Below, piece by piece: positions 45,217 through 57,804 of a stretch of 64,000 nucleotides of DNA. This DNA is from Neoscytalidium dimidiatum (lineage: Eukaryota; Ascomycota; Dothideomycetes; Botryosphaeriales; Botryosphaeriaceae): contig CM074697.1 in assembly GCA_037367355.1 (NCBI GenBank), positions 1,488,001 through 1,552,000 of the forward strand, written 5' to 3'. The number at the start of each line of letters is the position of its first letter. Position 1 is the first letter of the stretch. The position numbers and the translations under genes were made by a program. The notes below the pieces were generated by a model. That model did no database searches and was not told the origin of the DNA. It was given only the letters and a program-made list of their open reading frames with translations.

Positions 45217-47165
45217 CTACAACGCCGCCCTCTCTCCACCGACGTTCTTCGTCAAGAACGTCGAGAAGTACTCATTTAACGCATCCACCGTTCCACTACC
45301 TTCCACAAGCTTAACAACACAGCCGACATACCCATCCGGCCTCACGACCACCACGCCGCCCGTCTCCTCGCTCAACCCCATCTTCGCGTGCGCCGCGGCC
45401 TTGGCATCGGGGACGCGCTGGTCCCAGATATCGTCGGCGTAGACGAGGTCCTTGTACCGCGCCAGGATCTCAGGCAGCAGCTCGAGGATCTCGATCTGGG
45501 TGCGCTTGGCGGCGAAGACGGTGGCGAAGGTGAAGAAGGGGCTGTGGGGGTTGTAGCGCTCGTGGTAGGAGACGGCCTTCTCGTCGGGCACGGCGTACGC
45601 GGACAGGAAGCTGTTCTTTTTGCGCAGCCCGGCGTTGAAGTCGGCCAGGCTCTTGCGCGTGGCCGAGGGGTTGCCGCCGAAGACGTAGATGCGATACGCG
45701 CCGTTGAGCGGGATCTCCTGCTCCAGGTGCACCACGTTGGCGTCGACCACGCGGGTTACGGTCGCGGGCGTCAGGATGCGGCCGCTGCGGAGCTTGGTCG
45801 TGCCGGCGCCGTGGTCGAGGAAGAGTGGCGAGCGGGAGGGGTGCGAAGGCGACCAGTTGAATATGTTGGGGTTGTAGGCTACGCCGTAGCCCGAGGTGAA
45901 CTCGCAAGACTCTTTGAATGTCTTGACGAACTCGTTCTCCTCGTGGGATTGTTGCTGGTCCTTGGTGTGCTGGTTCGCAGCGCCAACCTCGCCGGCAGAG
46001 GGGAGACGCTCGGAGAAGAGCTTGGCGTACTTGGCGTCGAAGTTAAGGAGGTTGTCGGCGATGAGGCGGCGTTCAGATTCGTACGTCTTGAGAATTTCGC
46101 GCTTGGCCAGGCCGGATTCCACATGGTGGATCTTCCAGGCCAAGTTGGCGGCGTCGAGGAAGGCAGTGTTCATGCCCTGGCCGGCCTTGGGGCTGTGCGT
46201 ATGGCAGCAGTCGCCGCCCATGAACACCCGCTCGTCCAGCGTGTATTTGTCGGCCAGACCTTGACCGATGGGGTAGACGGAGTACCATTCAACGCGGTCC
46301 CACTTGATGTAGTAGGGCGCGAGAATCTTCTTGGCGTGGTTCTGGACTTCCTCTTCGGTGGCAGTCTTGCGGGGATTCCAGTCCGGATCTGTCGAGGAGG
46401 CGATTTGAATGTACAGGCGAACCATGTTGTTCTCTCGCGGGATGACCATGATCGAGCCGTGATCCGAGTGGATTGTGCATTTCATCTACTGGAATTAGTT
46501 GGCCAACTAGTAAGAGTGGCAAGTGAGCTCACCTTAATGTCAGGGAAGTCCGTTTGCACAACGCCATCCATAACACCCCAGACATGGGCAATGGGATCCT
46601 TGTGCCTGATCTGCACGCCCAGTTGCTCACGGATGAAACTTCTTGCACCCTCACCGCTGAAGAGATACTTCGCCCGCACAGTCTCGATCTCTTCGCCGTT
46701 GACGTTTGCTATGCTGACCTCAACGGGATATTCGGGATCCTTGCCATCATTCGTGAAGCTCTTAATAGTCCATGGTCTTTGAACTTTACCGCCATTCTTC
46801 TCGATATCTTCAATGAATACTCGCTCGATAAGACCCTGGTGCAGCAGCGTCGTGAAGGGATAGCGCGCGTCAATGAACTTGGGGCAACTGGCCCATGTGC
46901 CGGTGCGGAGAATGCCGTTCTTGCTTGGGTCCCAGAAAGCGACCTCGTAGACCTTTGCCGGGTCATGTGCCATGATCTTCCGCTTCAGACCCATATTCCG
47001 CAGCAGGTCAAGGGAGCGTGGCTGGATGCCATCGGCGCGACCGGTTGGCGTGGGCTCGGGCCGGTTGTCAATGTGCTTGATCTTGTAGCCCCATCTTTGC
47101 AACTGGCAAGACAGCATCAGGCCGACCGGACCGGCACCGATGATGACGATATCGTACCTCTCCAT
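45217..47165 (-). CDS. FAD-dependent phenol 2-monooxygenase-like hydroxylase
   Basis: Exons are 47165..46533 and 46485..45217. The 47-bp intron (GTGAGC...AGTAG) is phase 0, giving 633 aa. It belongs to the group-A flavoprotein hydroxylases that add oxygen to phenolic rings using NADPH. The N-terminal dinucleotide fold reads [12 protein letters not shown] (Gly10, Gly12, Gly15). [18 protein letters not shown] block follows, then the second FAD motif [19 protein letters not shown]. The last ~180 residues form the thioredoxin-like dimerisation domain of phenol hydroxylases, ending [13 protein letters not shown]. Length is close to the yeast-type phenol 2-monooxygenase (~665 aa). It starts 967 bp from the divergent P450 start, which suggests co-regulation in aromatic-compound metabolism; the substrate is inferred. 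Confidence 0.88.
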
Positions 47166-48132
47166 GATATGGAGTTCTGAAATTGGCGAGGAGAGAAATT
47201 TAGGGGGGGCAGAGGGAAGGGCGCTGCGCCGAGAAAGCTGGTGGCACCGCTACACCGGATTATCTATTACAACAAAGACGAGGTGGAAGGAGGCGGCGGT
47301 CTCTGGAGAGCAAGGGCAGCATCGTGAAGGTTGAGCTGTAGATAAAGTACAGAAGCCGAGCCATGGTTCGGTAAATTAGCACGAGGTTCAGAGGCAGCGG
47401 GAAGCAAAATCGGATGGCGAACGGTAGGCTCGAATGGCCCCGAAAATCGTATCCGTTGGCCGGTGTGCGGGGAGAAGGCGTCTGGCATTTTGCGGCTGTG
47501 ATTCACGGGAGATGCGGTACGTCAGCCAGAGTCCGGGGACGAAGCACGGCATGTGTGCAGCTTATTCGGGCACTAAGCCCCTTCCGTCTACCTCGGCTGA
47601 AGCTGAAAGTCGCCGACGCCAGGATTCCCCACAACCTCCCTCAGCCATGACATCCACCTCCCCCTGATTCGCCAGCACCCGCCCGCCCGCCCTCCTCCAC
47701 GATCTAGCTGCATCATCCTCCGTCACAAAATCGGGCGCACATAGCTGTGAAGAATCTGCTGCTGTGAATTGCTTCTGGCGTAGTCAGTTCCACTGACTCG
47801 GATAGCTGCGCCGCCCACTGACAAGCTTCTCCTACCCACAATTCTATTGATCTACACAGCAATGCAGTGCCCTCACAGACCCTTGAATGCTGGTGATAAC
47901 CTACATAGCCGTCTATTCCCCGAATTCAGCGAATAGTCCAGCGAGTCATGGCTGTCACAACCACGCTACATGCATACTCTAATTGATTGCTGGTACGAAA
48001 CACCAAAGGCCCCTCAAACAAGCTTACTCTGGGAATAACCGGCCAACCGAGAACCCCAGCCCTCCGGCTCGATAAAACGGCTGCCTCTGCCCTTTCCGTC
48101 GGAAACGCAGAGCGCATCATACAGCTATCGAC
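47166..48132. promoter_or_regulatory. shared divergent promoter region (monooxygenase / P450)
   Basis: This 967-bp gap lies between the divergent starts of two oxygenase genes. It includes a purine-rich stretch near 47184-47230 and CCGATACG-like GC-rich strings near 47445. No palindromic zinc-cluster site was confirmed by eye. Confidence 0.45.
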
Positions 48133-50084
48133 ATGCCTTTCCTCAACGCCGTCCTCGGACCGCTTGCCGACCACAAAGCCGTTGTATCCGCGGTGGGTCC
48201 ATTATTAGCTGTCGTCGCATATGTCGTCTACCAACTCTTCCTGTCGCCCCTCGCCAAGATCCCGGGCCCGTTCTGGGCCAAGTTCTCAAGGCTGTGGATC
48301 ACAAAACATTCCTGGGATGGCGACACGCATCGGACGGTCATCGAGCTTCACAAGCAGCATGGGAACCTCGTCCGCACCGGCCCGAATGAAGTGTATGACT
48401 ACTTCGGCTCATCCGGCCCGACATCATTGCTGATCCAACTACAGGAGCGTTGCTGATCTCACCGCAATTAAGAAGATCTATGGTAGGTCTGATCTGCTCT
48501 AAGTGCCTAGCCCTTCGGCATACCAGCTGCTGGGCGATCTCGCCAGTGCCTCTCGCTGAAGGCATCTTACAGGAGCCGGTACCAAGTTTCAGAAGTCAGA
48601 GTGGTACGGTGTCTGGCAAGGACGGCGAAAGTTTGACCTTTTTGCCGGCCGCAATGAAGCCATTCACGGCCAGCACCGCCGGCTCGTTGCCAGGGCGTAC
48701 TCTATGGAAGCGCTCAAGGATCTCGAGCAATATGTCGATGAATCCATCAAGGTCTTCATGCAAAACATGAGTGAGCGGGTCAGCAAGCCCATTGACATGG
48801 GTAAATGGGTTCAACTATTTGCCTTCGGTAGGATCTTGTTTACTCAATTACTGCCGCTGAGCGCTGCTCACACGCTTCAGATATCATCGGAGAAATCACT
48901 TTCAGCAAACGCTTCGGTTTTATGGACGTCGGAGAGGACGATGGCTCCTTCCAGGCGATCGAAATGGCATTACGCTCAGCTGCCTGGCTCGGCCAAGTCC
49001 CCTGGATTTTCTGGTTACATGACTATCTCCAGCCCTATATTGGGAACCACCTTGGCATCACGGCGCGGAATGGCTCCCTCCGACAGTTTGCTCTGCGCGA
49101 AACTGAAGCTCGGAAAGACCGCGGCACTGATCGGAAGGACATCCTGAGCAAGCTCTTTTCTGTTCACAAGGAGCGACCAACTGAGTTCGACTACAGTGAC
49201 CTTGTATCCATGGCCAGTTCCAACATCTTTGCTGGCAGTGATACCACGGCTATCTCCACTCGTGCCATCATTTATTATCTGTTGAAGAATCCAGAGTACA
49301 AGAAGAAGCTCGTTGACGAGATCGACGAGTTCCGCAAACAAGGGAAAGTCAGCGATCCAGTTACATTGGATGAGGCAAACAATATGCCGTACCTCCAAGC
49401 CGTCATGTACGAGGCTCTTAGATGCCACCCCGCTGTTGGGATGAGTCTTCCGCGTGTGGTCCCGCCCGGTGGCGCTGAGATCGATGGGACGTACTTACCA
49501 GCTGGTGTAAGTGAAACTTCGAGATTCATGAGCTTCATTCAAACGAACTGACATCATGTAGACGATAGTCGGAGTGAACCCCTGGGTAGTGCATCGGAAC
49601 AAGGAAGTCTATGGAGAAGACGTCGAGTCGTTCCGACCTGATAGGTGGCTCAAAGAGGACAACGGCGATATGCGTAAGTCTAATTGCAAAGCCCCGCAAA
49701 TGACGCCAGTAAGCTGACGCGAAGAAAAAGACCGCTTCTTCTTTGCTTTCGGGTCTGGCGCCAGGACGTGTATCGGCAGAAGTAAGTGCCCCGCACTTGC
49801 TAAGCTATCCTGTTCACTAACAAGCTGCAGACATCAGCTGGATGGAAATGTCCAAGGTGAGATGCGGAGTCGGAAGTGGAGAATCGCAACCCAGCTGACT
49901 GTTGACAGCTTATTCCCACCTTATTCATGCATTACGACTTGCAATTTGTGGATCCAGAGGCACAATGGACCGAACGATGCTGGTGAGTACAAACAATGGC
50001 TTTTATAGTGCATGCACAGCTGACTCTTGTAGGTGGTTTGTCATGCAGCAAGGCATCAATGTCGTACTGCGTCCCAGATACTAA
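48133..50084 (+). CDS. cytochrome P450 monooxygenase
   Basis: Nine exons: 48133..48392, 48445..48482, 48573..48827, 48881..49506, 49562..49673, 49731..49781, 49831..49856, 49909..49982 and 50033..50084. They total 1494 nt and 497 aa, with all phases consistent. The N-terminus has one ER-anchor helix (VGPLLAVVAYVVYQLFL) and a PGPFWAKFSRLW hinge. The I-helix reads NIFAGSDTTAIS, the K-helix YEALR, then FRPDRW, and the heme loop is FGSGARTCIGRN with Cys444. Fungal P450s of this style are often called pisatin-demethylase- or benzoate-hydroxylase-like; the clan cannot be fixed from motifs. Four of the nine exons are 75 nt or shorter. The divergent FAD hydroxylase suggests a joint role in aromatic oxidation. 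Confidence 0.9.
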
Positions 50085-51547
50085 AGAGATTAAACCACCT
50101 ATGCGATCTATGTCTCTCCTCGCTTCCGAGAACCCTTTGACGAAATTGCAAGTGTTTTTTGATTCTCTTTATTGCGGCTTAGAGTTTTTTAGTAGTCCAG
50201 ATTTCTGCCATGCTCGTTAAGGATATGTCTTCTCACCTATAATCATTAAGCTATTTGTTTGCGTCTTGAATTGTGTTTATCCGCTCAATATGTTTCAGCG
50301 CAGGCTGTGGCCAACAAATCTGTATTAAGAGGCCACCTCTTGAGACCATCCACTGTGGGCCACCTGAAAAGAAATGGCAAGAGAACGTCTCTCATACTAT
50401 TCGACGTTGCGGTCAAAGTTTGACCCTTTCAAGACAAATACCTGCAAAGCAAAGAGACGCGACCAGAAGCGTAAAACTCAACCCCCACGCGCCGAAGATG
50501 TGAAAGAAGCTTATCGAACGAATATATAGACTTAGCCGCTGTAACCCACAGGCATGCGGATACATAAGCTTCTCAAACCTACCTCCGTCCCTCTCTTCTC
50601 CACGGCTTAAACACAGACCCTGCCACCGACTGCTTCCCCACGCGCGGCTCCGGAACTCCGGCCGATCCATGGGAGACAGTTGGGGGACCCGGCCTGGGCC
50701 CAGCAGCGCGGCGCTGTCGCTGGTGCGAAAAAGGCTATTTCCCCACACTGTACAGCGCAGGGGTACCCGGGATCTTGCGACTGCGTGCGTGCGCAACGTC
50801 CCCTTCTCGCCAAACGGATGATGCCCACATACGCGCAACTCTATTCTGACATTCGGAGCTTTCGGATCGGAGTCGCGTCACAGAAGACGCCGTCAACCGC
50901 GCGATCCGGGAGCAGACGGAGTACGCGCTGGAGAGGAGGGGAGCACGTGGAGGCTCCAGAGGTTTCTGTTATGCAATAACCCCCCGGCTTGCACCCTTGC
51001 TCGTCCGCTCCAGCTTCCCCAATCAGGTTGGATTGTGGAGAAAGAGAGGGGTGTGCAGGCAGTTGTGTAACGTCCGACGAGAAATAACGGGCGGCTCAGT
51101 CGATGTCAGGCCAGCCAGCCAAGAGCTGCCTTTAAATAGGTACCTTGCCGCGCGTATCTTTTTTTTCATTTTTTTTTTTTATAATCATACCTCAAAAGAA
51201 TAGTACGGCGAGACTTTACTCCAGCGGCGTTCTCACTACATTGTCGTTCGTTGAACAGCCGCTTCTGCCTCACTTGCCAAGATGGATAATCTCAAACAAG
51301 CATGCTACAAACCATTCAGGCGGTCTTGATGCTCCACCGTGGCCGCTGCGAATGTAGTTTGCCAACATAAACAAATAAATAAAGCCGTACGGATGCAAAG
51401 TTCATACGCAGCCAATAGCAGTCCGACTCCATCTCATGATTTCGATTATGAATTGACTAAATAAATGCTTCTTTTCTAATGCTGTATCCAAATCCACCAA
51501 AAACGCAGCGTGAAATGCAGTGCATGCATAATGTACTTTTCTTACTG
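50085..51547. other. 1.5-kb convergent intergenic region
   Basis: This is 3' flank of the P450 and the E2 gene. It has T-rich runs (51160-51180) and a GC-rich patch (50620-50960) with open frames on both strands but no family resemblance. Nothing is called. Confidence 0.5.
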
Positions 51548-53193
51548 CTACCTCAACCGCACGACCATGCCTTCGACATCCTCTAACAGCCTCCTCACCT
51601 CCTCTGCGCACCTCGCCGCCGTCGCGCCATCCACAACCCTATGATCCGCACTCCAGCTGAACACGCACTCCTCCCTCCTGACAACATTCCCCTCCGCATC
51701 GAACGCCGGCACCGGGCGGGCCCTCCCAATGCCGACGATGCCGACCTGAGGCGGCACAATGACAGGCGCCACAGCTGTACCGCCGATGCTGCCGATGTTA
51801 CTTACCGTAAACGTAGCGCCAGAGAGCTCATTGGACGTCAGCTTGCCGTCGCGGGCCATGCCGGCCAGGCGCGCGATTTCGGCGGAGAGCGTCGCAATGC
51901 TGTGGGCCTGGACGTGGCGGACGACGGGGACGACGAGGCCGCCCGGCGAGTCGACGGCGATGCCGATATCGTGTTGGGCCTTGTGGATGAGGCGCGGTTT
52001 CTCCGGGTCCGTAGCCGTGTCCAGGTAGGAGTTGAGGATCGGGTAGGAAGTCAGGGCGAGGGAGACGGCTTTGACGATGAAGGGGAGGGCGGAGAGCTTG
52101 GGGGATGAGGGGTCCTTAGCGGCTAGGTTGCGGCGGACAGAGTTCAGGGAGGTGAAGTCGACGGTGTCGGTGTAGAGGAAGTGCGGGATGCTCAGGGAGC
52201 GAGTCATGGTCTTGAACATTTGTCTTTGGATGGGCGTGAGGGGTACTTCGCGGTCACCGGCGAGGGGTGCGGAGGTAGGTGGTGGGAAATATGGAGGCGA
52301 TGCTGGCGTTGCAGTGGACTGTGCTCTCGAGTTCGCAATATGCCGTTGTACGTCCTCCTTGAGGACCCGGCCATCCCTTCCTGTGCCCTCTATGTCACCG
52401 ATATTGAGATTGTGCTGTTTCAGCAAGTGCCGCACGGCGGGCGTCGCCAGATTCGCATGCTTCCCTGGTGGTGGCCTCTCCAAGGAAGGCGATGCTCGTA
52501 TACTGCGCTCTGCGGCAGATCCATCCTGACTGCTTGACTCAGCGAGTTTGCCAGCTTGCTTTTCCAAGGCTTCACCCGAGCTCTGTGGCGCCTTGTCCTC
52601 TGGCGACTCAATGATAGCGTGGTCTTCTTCCGAGATCTCACTTTGGATATCTATGTCCACCAAAGGCTGAAGCATACGTCAGCCACACTCGCATGCGTTA
52701 TCCACACGCGGGTTTGCTAACCTTCCCAACCTTGGCTACCTCGTCTGCCTCATAGTATAGCTTTCTGATGACGCCATCGAAGCGCGATGTGATCTGCAAC
52801 GAAAGTTGGTCAAGGGGTCCGATCAATTCGTTCGGGAAGGTTCTGTAGTTACTTCGACGGTTGCCTTATCCGACTGTACCTCGCATATCTTGTCGAACTG
52901 CTCGACGCGGGCTCCTGGCTGCACGAACCATTGGATGACCTGGCACTCGGTAATGCCTGCAGCTAGTCAGCCCCAAACCCCACTCAACCAGTGGACAGGC
53001 AGATGACGGATATACCTTCCCCAATGTCTGCCAGAAGGTACGGCTTGACGACCTGGAGTGCAGCGGAAGCGTGGAAGAGCCGGGAAGGATGCTGACGCGG
53101 ATTGCGCACGTTCTTGAAGCGGCGCAGCGGGTAGGACGCTTCGAGAGCAGAGGCGACGAGACAACGGGCGTCTCTTGCGGCGAAAGGTCTCAT
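51548..53193 (-). CDS. dihydrolipoyl transacylase E2 of branched-chain 2-oxoacid dehydrogenase
   Basis: Four exons in transcript order: 53193..53016, 52956..52853, 52793..52722 and 52666..51548; the product is 490 aa. E2 passes acyl groups from branched-chain 2-oxoacid decarboxylation to CoA in the mitochondrial matrix. The N-terminus (MRPFAARDARCLVASALE, Arg-rich) is a targeting sequence. The lipoyl domain reads LLADIGEGITECQVI with the lipoylated lysine in VQSDKATVE (K90). The peripheral E1/E3-binding domain is ATPAVRHLLKQHNLN and GRDGRVLKEDV. The catalytic domain ends with SADHRVVDGAT, the HxxxDG active site. The GIGEGITE style identifies the branched-chain form rather than pyruvate E2. 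I used the ATG at 53193; the frame is open further upstream only with a TTG. Confidence 0.9.
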
Positions 53194-53739
53194 TTTCGAA
53201 AGACGGAGGGGAGTGAAAGGGAGGTACAAGGCAGGCTGCGGCGCGTAAACATCTTTATGGGGGAGCTGGGGTTGTAGGACAAAGCCGACGTTAAGCGTGG
53301 CACTCAGGACGCGCTGACATGCGGGGAAGCGGAGAAGTCGAGGTAAACCCGAGTAGCCGGTAGCCTACTCCGGAAAGATCGAGCGCCTCCTGCGCTTTCC
53401 GCCTGGGAATGCCCGCCGCCTCGAGTCATTGCCTCTTCGGCGCAGGTGTGCATGCTGATGCAGGTACTGCCGGATGAGCACCCGGCGCGGACTCTAGTAC
53501 AGTGGAATCGACTGTGATTGCTATATTCGCTGCTGCATCCGAGATCCTACAAGATCCCAGTCGTCTACGGCTAGGAATTGAAATAAACTGATCCTAGAGC
53601 CACATGTACGCGCAGCTCCAACGCCGACGGCTCCGTCCGTTTTGGTATCCTGAATGCCCAATAATTATGTGAATGCGCCTGCCATGCCTAACGCTCAAAA
53701 GCCAAAAGAGAATATCACACGGAAAAGAAGACAGATATC
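53194..53739. other. intergenic, 546 bp
   Basis: This is the E2 promoter and gluconokinase 3' flank. No other feature is supported. Confidence 0.5.
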
Positions 53740-54463
53740 TCATGCCGAAGTTGGAACAGAGTCCCTCTTCAGGACTTCCTGCGCGAGTCCAAGCGCGAGG
53801 TTCTGAACCTCCGGCATGGTTCCGCTGACGTCAACAGAGAGGACGTCCTTAGAGAGTTCCTCCTCGTCCGGTTCCTCAAGGCTTTCGAACTGGCTGCGCA
53901 CCATGTTGTCCTTCATGTAGTGGCCGGGGCGTGCGCGCACTCTCGAGATCAACAACTCCTCGCTGGCCTTAAGATAAACGAAGTGCACGAGGACCTTGGC
54001 GTTGTTGTATGAGGCGACGCGGATGACGTCGCGGTACTTCTTCTTCAGCGCACTGCAAGTCACAACAACTCCGGAGGCGCCAGTCTCCAGCTCGCGGACG
54101 GCCTGTTCGCGGAGCAAGATGAGCCAGTCCCACCGGTCGGCATCCGTGAGGGGGATGCCGTTGGCCATCTTTTCGATGTTGGCCTTCGGATGGTACTGCG
54201 GCAGACGAGTCAGGTCATGCACGAATAATTGCGCAATTGGCGGAACAAACCTCATCGCCTTCAACATAAGGCAGTTGCAACTGGTCGGCAAGGTACTTCG
54301 CGACGGTGCTCTTCCCACAGCCTGCGGGGCCGGTAATGATCCAAATGTGCCGGTGGTGCGGCTGCGGGCGAACGCCATTGGCTGCGGGCACAGCCGGCGC
54401 CAAGGTAGTGCTGGCTGGCTGCGAGCCGTACAGCGTCGGCGTGGTCTTGTCGTAGGTCAACAT
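53740..54463 (-). CDS. gluconokinase
   Basis: Exons are 54463..54251 and 54195..53740; the phase-0 intron is 55 bp (GTTTGT...CGCAG). The product is 222 aa. It phosphorylates D-gluconate to 6-phosphogluconate for the pentose-phosphate pathway. The Walker A loop GPAGCGKST (45-53) is followed by YVEGDEYHPKANIEKMANG, where relatives usually read DELHP, and PLTDADRWDW. Then come VVTCSALKKKYRD, the RVRARPGHYMK lid and LSVDVSG near the end. A roughly 40-residue Pro/Thr/Ala-rich N-terminal extension precedes the kinase core. It may hold an organelle signal or be disordered; a later internal Met is not available before the P-loop, so the start is well supported. Confidence 0.9.
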
Positions 54464-55947
54464 GGCGGCTGGAGGCAGAGAGACAGCTAGGCGGGTAGCA
54501 GTGGCCGTGTAGGAGAGTACAGTCCAGGGGCAGGAGGTAGGCGGGAAATTGGTGGGAGGCGAGGCCCGAGGGCGGCTTATATACCAGCAGCAGGCGTTGA
54601 GCGCAGGTCACTCGGGAGGTCCTGGGGCGCGGAAGCGGGTCGAAATGCAAACAAGAGGGCCAGAGTGGGCGGCGTGATTGGGGTTATTATGTGAAGCATC
54701 TGCGACGGCAGGGCAGGCAGACGGACCAGCTCGCGGCCTAAGAGAGGAGCAGCCGCCAGCCGCCAGCCGCAACCAGGGCAGTTGACATCACCCCGAGGCG
54801 TCGGAAAAGCTAACCCACGCTTCCGGCTCGCGTTATGCAGGCGTTTGGCGAAGACGCTGGAAGCCGGTCGGACACCGCAGCGAATGGGGGCGCGCAGAGG
54901 GGCCGGTCGGCGTTTGATGGGGGCCACCAGCGAGCGATTAGCGTGGGGAGCGCCGCACTCAGCACGCTCATCAAAGCTCTCAGCGTGGCCCGTCCCCCGC
55001 AGTCTTCTTTGTCAGAGTTGCATCCCACCGCCTGCCCAGTCGTCTCCTCCAATTCCGCCAGCTGCCAGCTCACTGTGCGTCGGAAACGCCTCCCATTCCT
55101 GCCGCCGGCAGCCCGGGCAGCAGTTCCAAATGGAGTCACCACGGCGTCACGGGGCCCGTCCGGAAACTGGGCCAAGGCAGTGACGCGGGCCCAGCGGCTC
55201 TGGGCGGTAGCGGTCGCGGTCGCGGTCGCGCGACACGCCGCGCCTCCGCTGCCCAACGATCCGCGGTCTCAAACCGTGGTGCTTGGGACTCCGTAGCGTG
55301 GGGGTCGCAGGTGGCGCGTCGGCAACCTAATTCCAGCGGCGACGGGAACGGATGCGATCCAGGCAGTTCGCGGCGGCATGCCCTGCCACTGCCACACTCT
55401 CCAGCTGCTCGAGTGAGGGATTGCCCCGGCCAGCCTAGCGCGCTCCGGCGCAAGGGGTGCGCCTGCGAGAGTGGCCGCGATGCGGCTGCATCCGCGCATG
55501 AGGGGGAGGGCCCGCGCCTCCAGGCCGAAGTGAGCGATGCCGCACCTGTGCGCCGCTCAAACAAGGTGAATCCAGCACAGAGGTGGTCGAAGGTGCGATC
55601 GGCTGGGGGCTGCGGAGCGTGGAGCTGCCTCGTCCGTGGCTGCCACGCGTACGTAACAGCTCGTAAGGCTGAACGCCAAGCTTCTTCCAGAAAATGCGAC
55701 CGTCTTTCCCTCCTGAGCACTACGGCAGCCCGCGCCGCGGCCGGAATATCCCTCGGCCCGCATGAGCTGCCGCGCTGCGGCGGGAGCTGCCTGCTCCTCG
55801 CGCGTCGCTGGGCCTGGGGCGTGAGCTGCGACCCTACCGACCTCAGCTGCTTCCACAACACCCGCCAAGCCCCGCCGTCCATACCTCGTCCGTGTGCGCT
55901 CCCGCCGACTGACCGCCTTGCTGTGATCCGGGGCCCCGCCGTTCGCC
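54464..55947. promoter_or_regulatory. 1.5-kb GC-rich divergent promoter region
   Basis: This lies between gluconokinase and VPS26 and has very high GC with many shadow frames on both strands, for example 54835..55296 and 55136..55966. A four-unit CGGTCG tandem lies near 55210-55231. The long distances suggest long 5' leaders. Confidence 0.4.
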
Positions 55948-57123
55948 ATGTCGATCTTCTTCTCAACCCCCGTCGATATCGACATTGTCCTGGAGGACAC
56001 CGATGACCGCGCCATGGTCGACGTCAAGCTTGACAAGAACCGTAGAGAGAAGGTGCCGCTCTATATGGATGGCGAGTCTGTCAAGGGCCAGGTCACCATT
56101 CGTCCCAAGGACGGCAAGCGTCTCGAGCACACCGGAATCAAGGTGCAATTCATTGGAACCATAGGTGCGCCTGCCTGGACTGTGCTGGGAACATTGGCAA
56201 CGGGCTGACCATTGGCGCCGTCTATAGAAATGTTCTTCGACCGCGGCAACCATTACGAATTTCTTTCGTTGGGCCAAGAGCTTGCCGCCCCCGGTGACCT
56301 CCAACACCCCCAGACCTTTGACTTCAATTTCAAGAACGTCGAGAAGCAATACGAGTCGTACAATGGCATCAACGTCAAGCTGCGCTACTTCGTGCGCGTG
56401 ACCGTTTCGCGGAGGATGGCTGATGTTGTGCGCGAGAAGGATATCTGGGTCTACTCGTACAGGATACCCCCAGAGACCAACAGCTCCATCAAAATGGATG
56501 TTGGTATCGAGGATTGCCTGCACATTGAGTTCGAATACTCAAAGTCCAAGTACCATCTCAAAGATGTCATTGTCGGCCGCATCTATTTCTTGCTAGTTCG
56601 GTTAAAGATCAAGCATATGGAATTGTCCATTATCAGGAGGGAAACAACAGGAGCTGCACCCAACCAGTACAATGAGAGCGAGACGTTGGTGCGATTTGAG
56701 GTACGCAGCGGGTGCCCCCAGACTGGTGAGATATATGACTGACTTTATATCAAGATTATGGATGGTTCGCCTTCGAGAGGTATGTTGGAGCTTACCTACT
56801 TATCTCCAGACCCATGCTCACGTAAATCAGGCGAAACAATCCCCATCCGGCTCTTTCTGGGAGGCTTTGATCTTACCCCAACATTCCGTGAGGTCAACAA
56901 GAAATACTCAACCCGCTACTATCTGAGCCTTGTCCTGATTGATGAGGGTATGTCAATATTCTCCAGCCACTATCACTTTTCTTAAGATAAGGAAACGCTA
57001 ATCCTCAATGAAATAGATGCGCGCCGCTATTTCAAGCAGTCCGAGATCGTCCTCTACCGACAGGCACCAGAAGGTCTCGCTCAGGCAGTGACGAAGGAAC
57101 AGCCGATCATCACTCCACCATGA
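55948..57123 (+). CDS. vps26: retromer subunit Vps26 (Pep8)
   Basis: Five exons: 55948..56164, 56228..56700, 56755..56779, 56831..56947 and 57017..57123. They total 939 nt and 312 aa, the usual Vps26 length. The protein is the arrestin-fold subunit of retromer, which binds Vps35 and sorts cargo from endosomes to the Golgi. Conserved blocks are MSIFFSTPVDIDI, VPLYMDGESVKGQVTI, QELAAPGDL, LRYFVRVTVSRR, VVREKDIWVYSY, GIEDCLHIEFEY, YHLKDVIVG and GETIPIRLFLGGFDL, then RRYFKQSEIVLYR. The third exon is only 25 nt (IMDGSPSR and one base), so short-exon handling decides whether software gets this gene right. The family is strongly conserved, which fixes the splice sites. Confidence 0.95.
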
Positions 57124-57804
57124 ATACATGGCCGCGAAGAGTGAACGAATCACAGCACGGCCACTCCCACACTGCCCCTGCAACACTATGACCCAGATCA
57201 GTGGCTCCCGATGACACCAGATCCGAGACGACAATGCATGCCGCAAATCAAGACGCGAATCGAGCGACACCGGTGTCGTGAACCGTTGCAGCCCGCTCAT
57301 AGGTGGCTTGTCCCGACAGGCGCACATGCTCTAGTTACGATGGCGGATAATTATCCGCCTCTCCTTTTCCTCACGTCCCCGCAACCACAGACTTACGACC
57401 CTGCGCTGAGCGATACAGAAAGAACGACAATCCTGTAATTACTATCTCCAAATATCCAAACCTGAATGATATGACCCACTTCCTCCCCTTGACGTATTCA
57501 CGTGATCCGAAAATGCGCTGGTACGGGACGGGCACCCCAAATACGCAATCATGAGACCGTCTACTAGTGCATTTCGTGGGCTGTAGATGCAGTCGATCAG
57601 ATGAAAGTCAGATAACTCATATTACTAACGTTGCTAGCCTCACTATCAAGTTGACATGCCCACTTCGCGATCCATTGAGAAGCCGAAACTCTCGATCAGA
57701 TGCCTTCACTGCTAGACCCAGCTACATAGGAGACTAGCGAATGATAGGAAGTAGCGCCATATTGAAAAGAAATTATTCTTGGTTTGCCACGTACTGACCG
57801 CCGC
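57124..57804. other. VPS26 3' flank, 681 bp
   Basis: No gene is supported. It ends where a minus-strand open frame begins. Confidence 0.45.

Noticed and set aside
45388..46782. 464-codon frame antisense to the monooxygenase
   Set aside because: It is a shadow frame. The opposite strand has an intact FAD fold.
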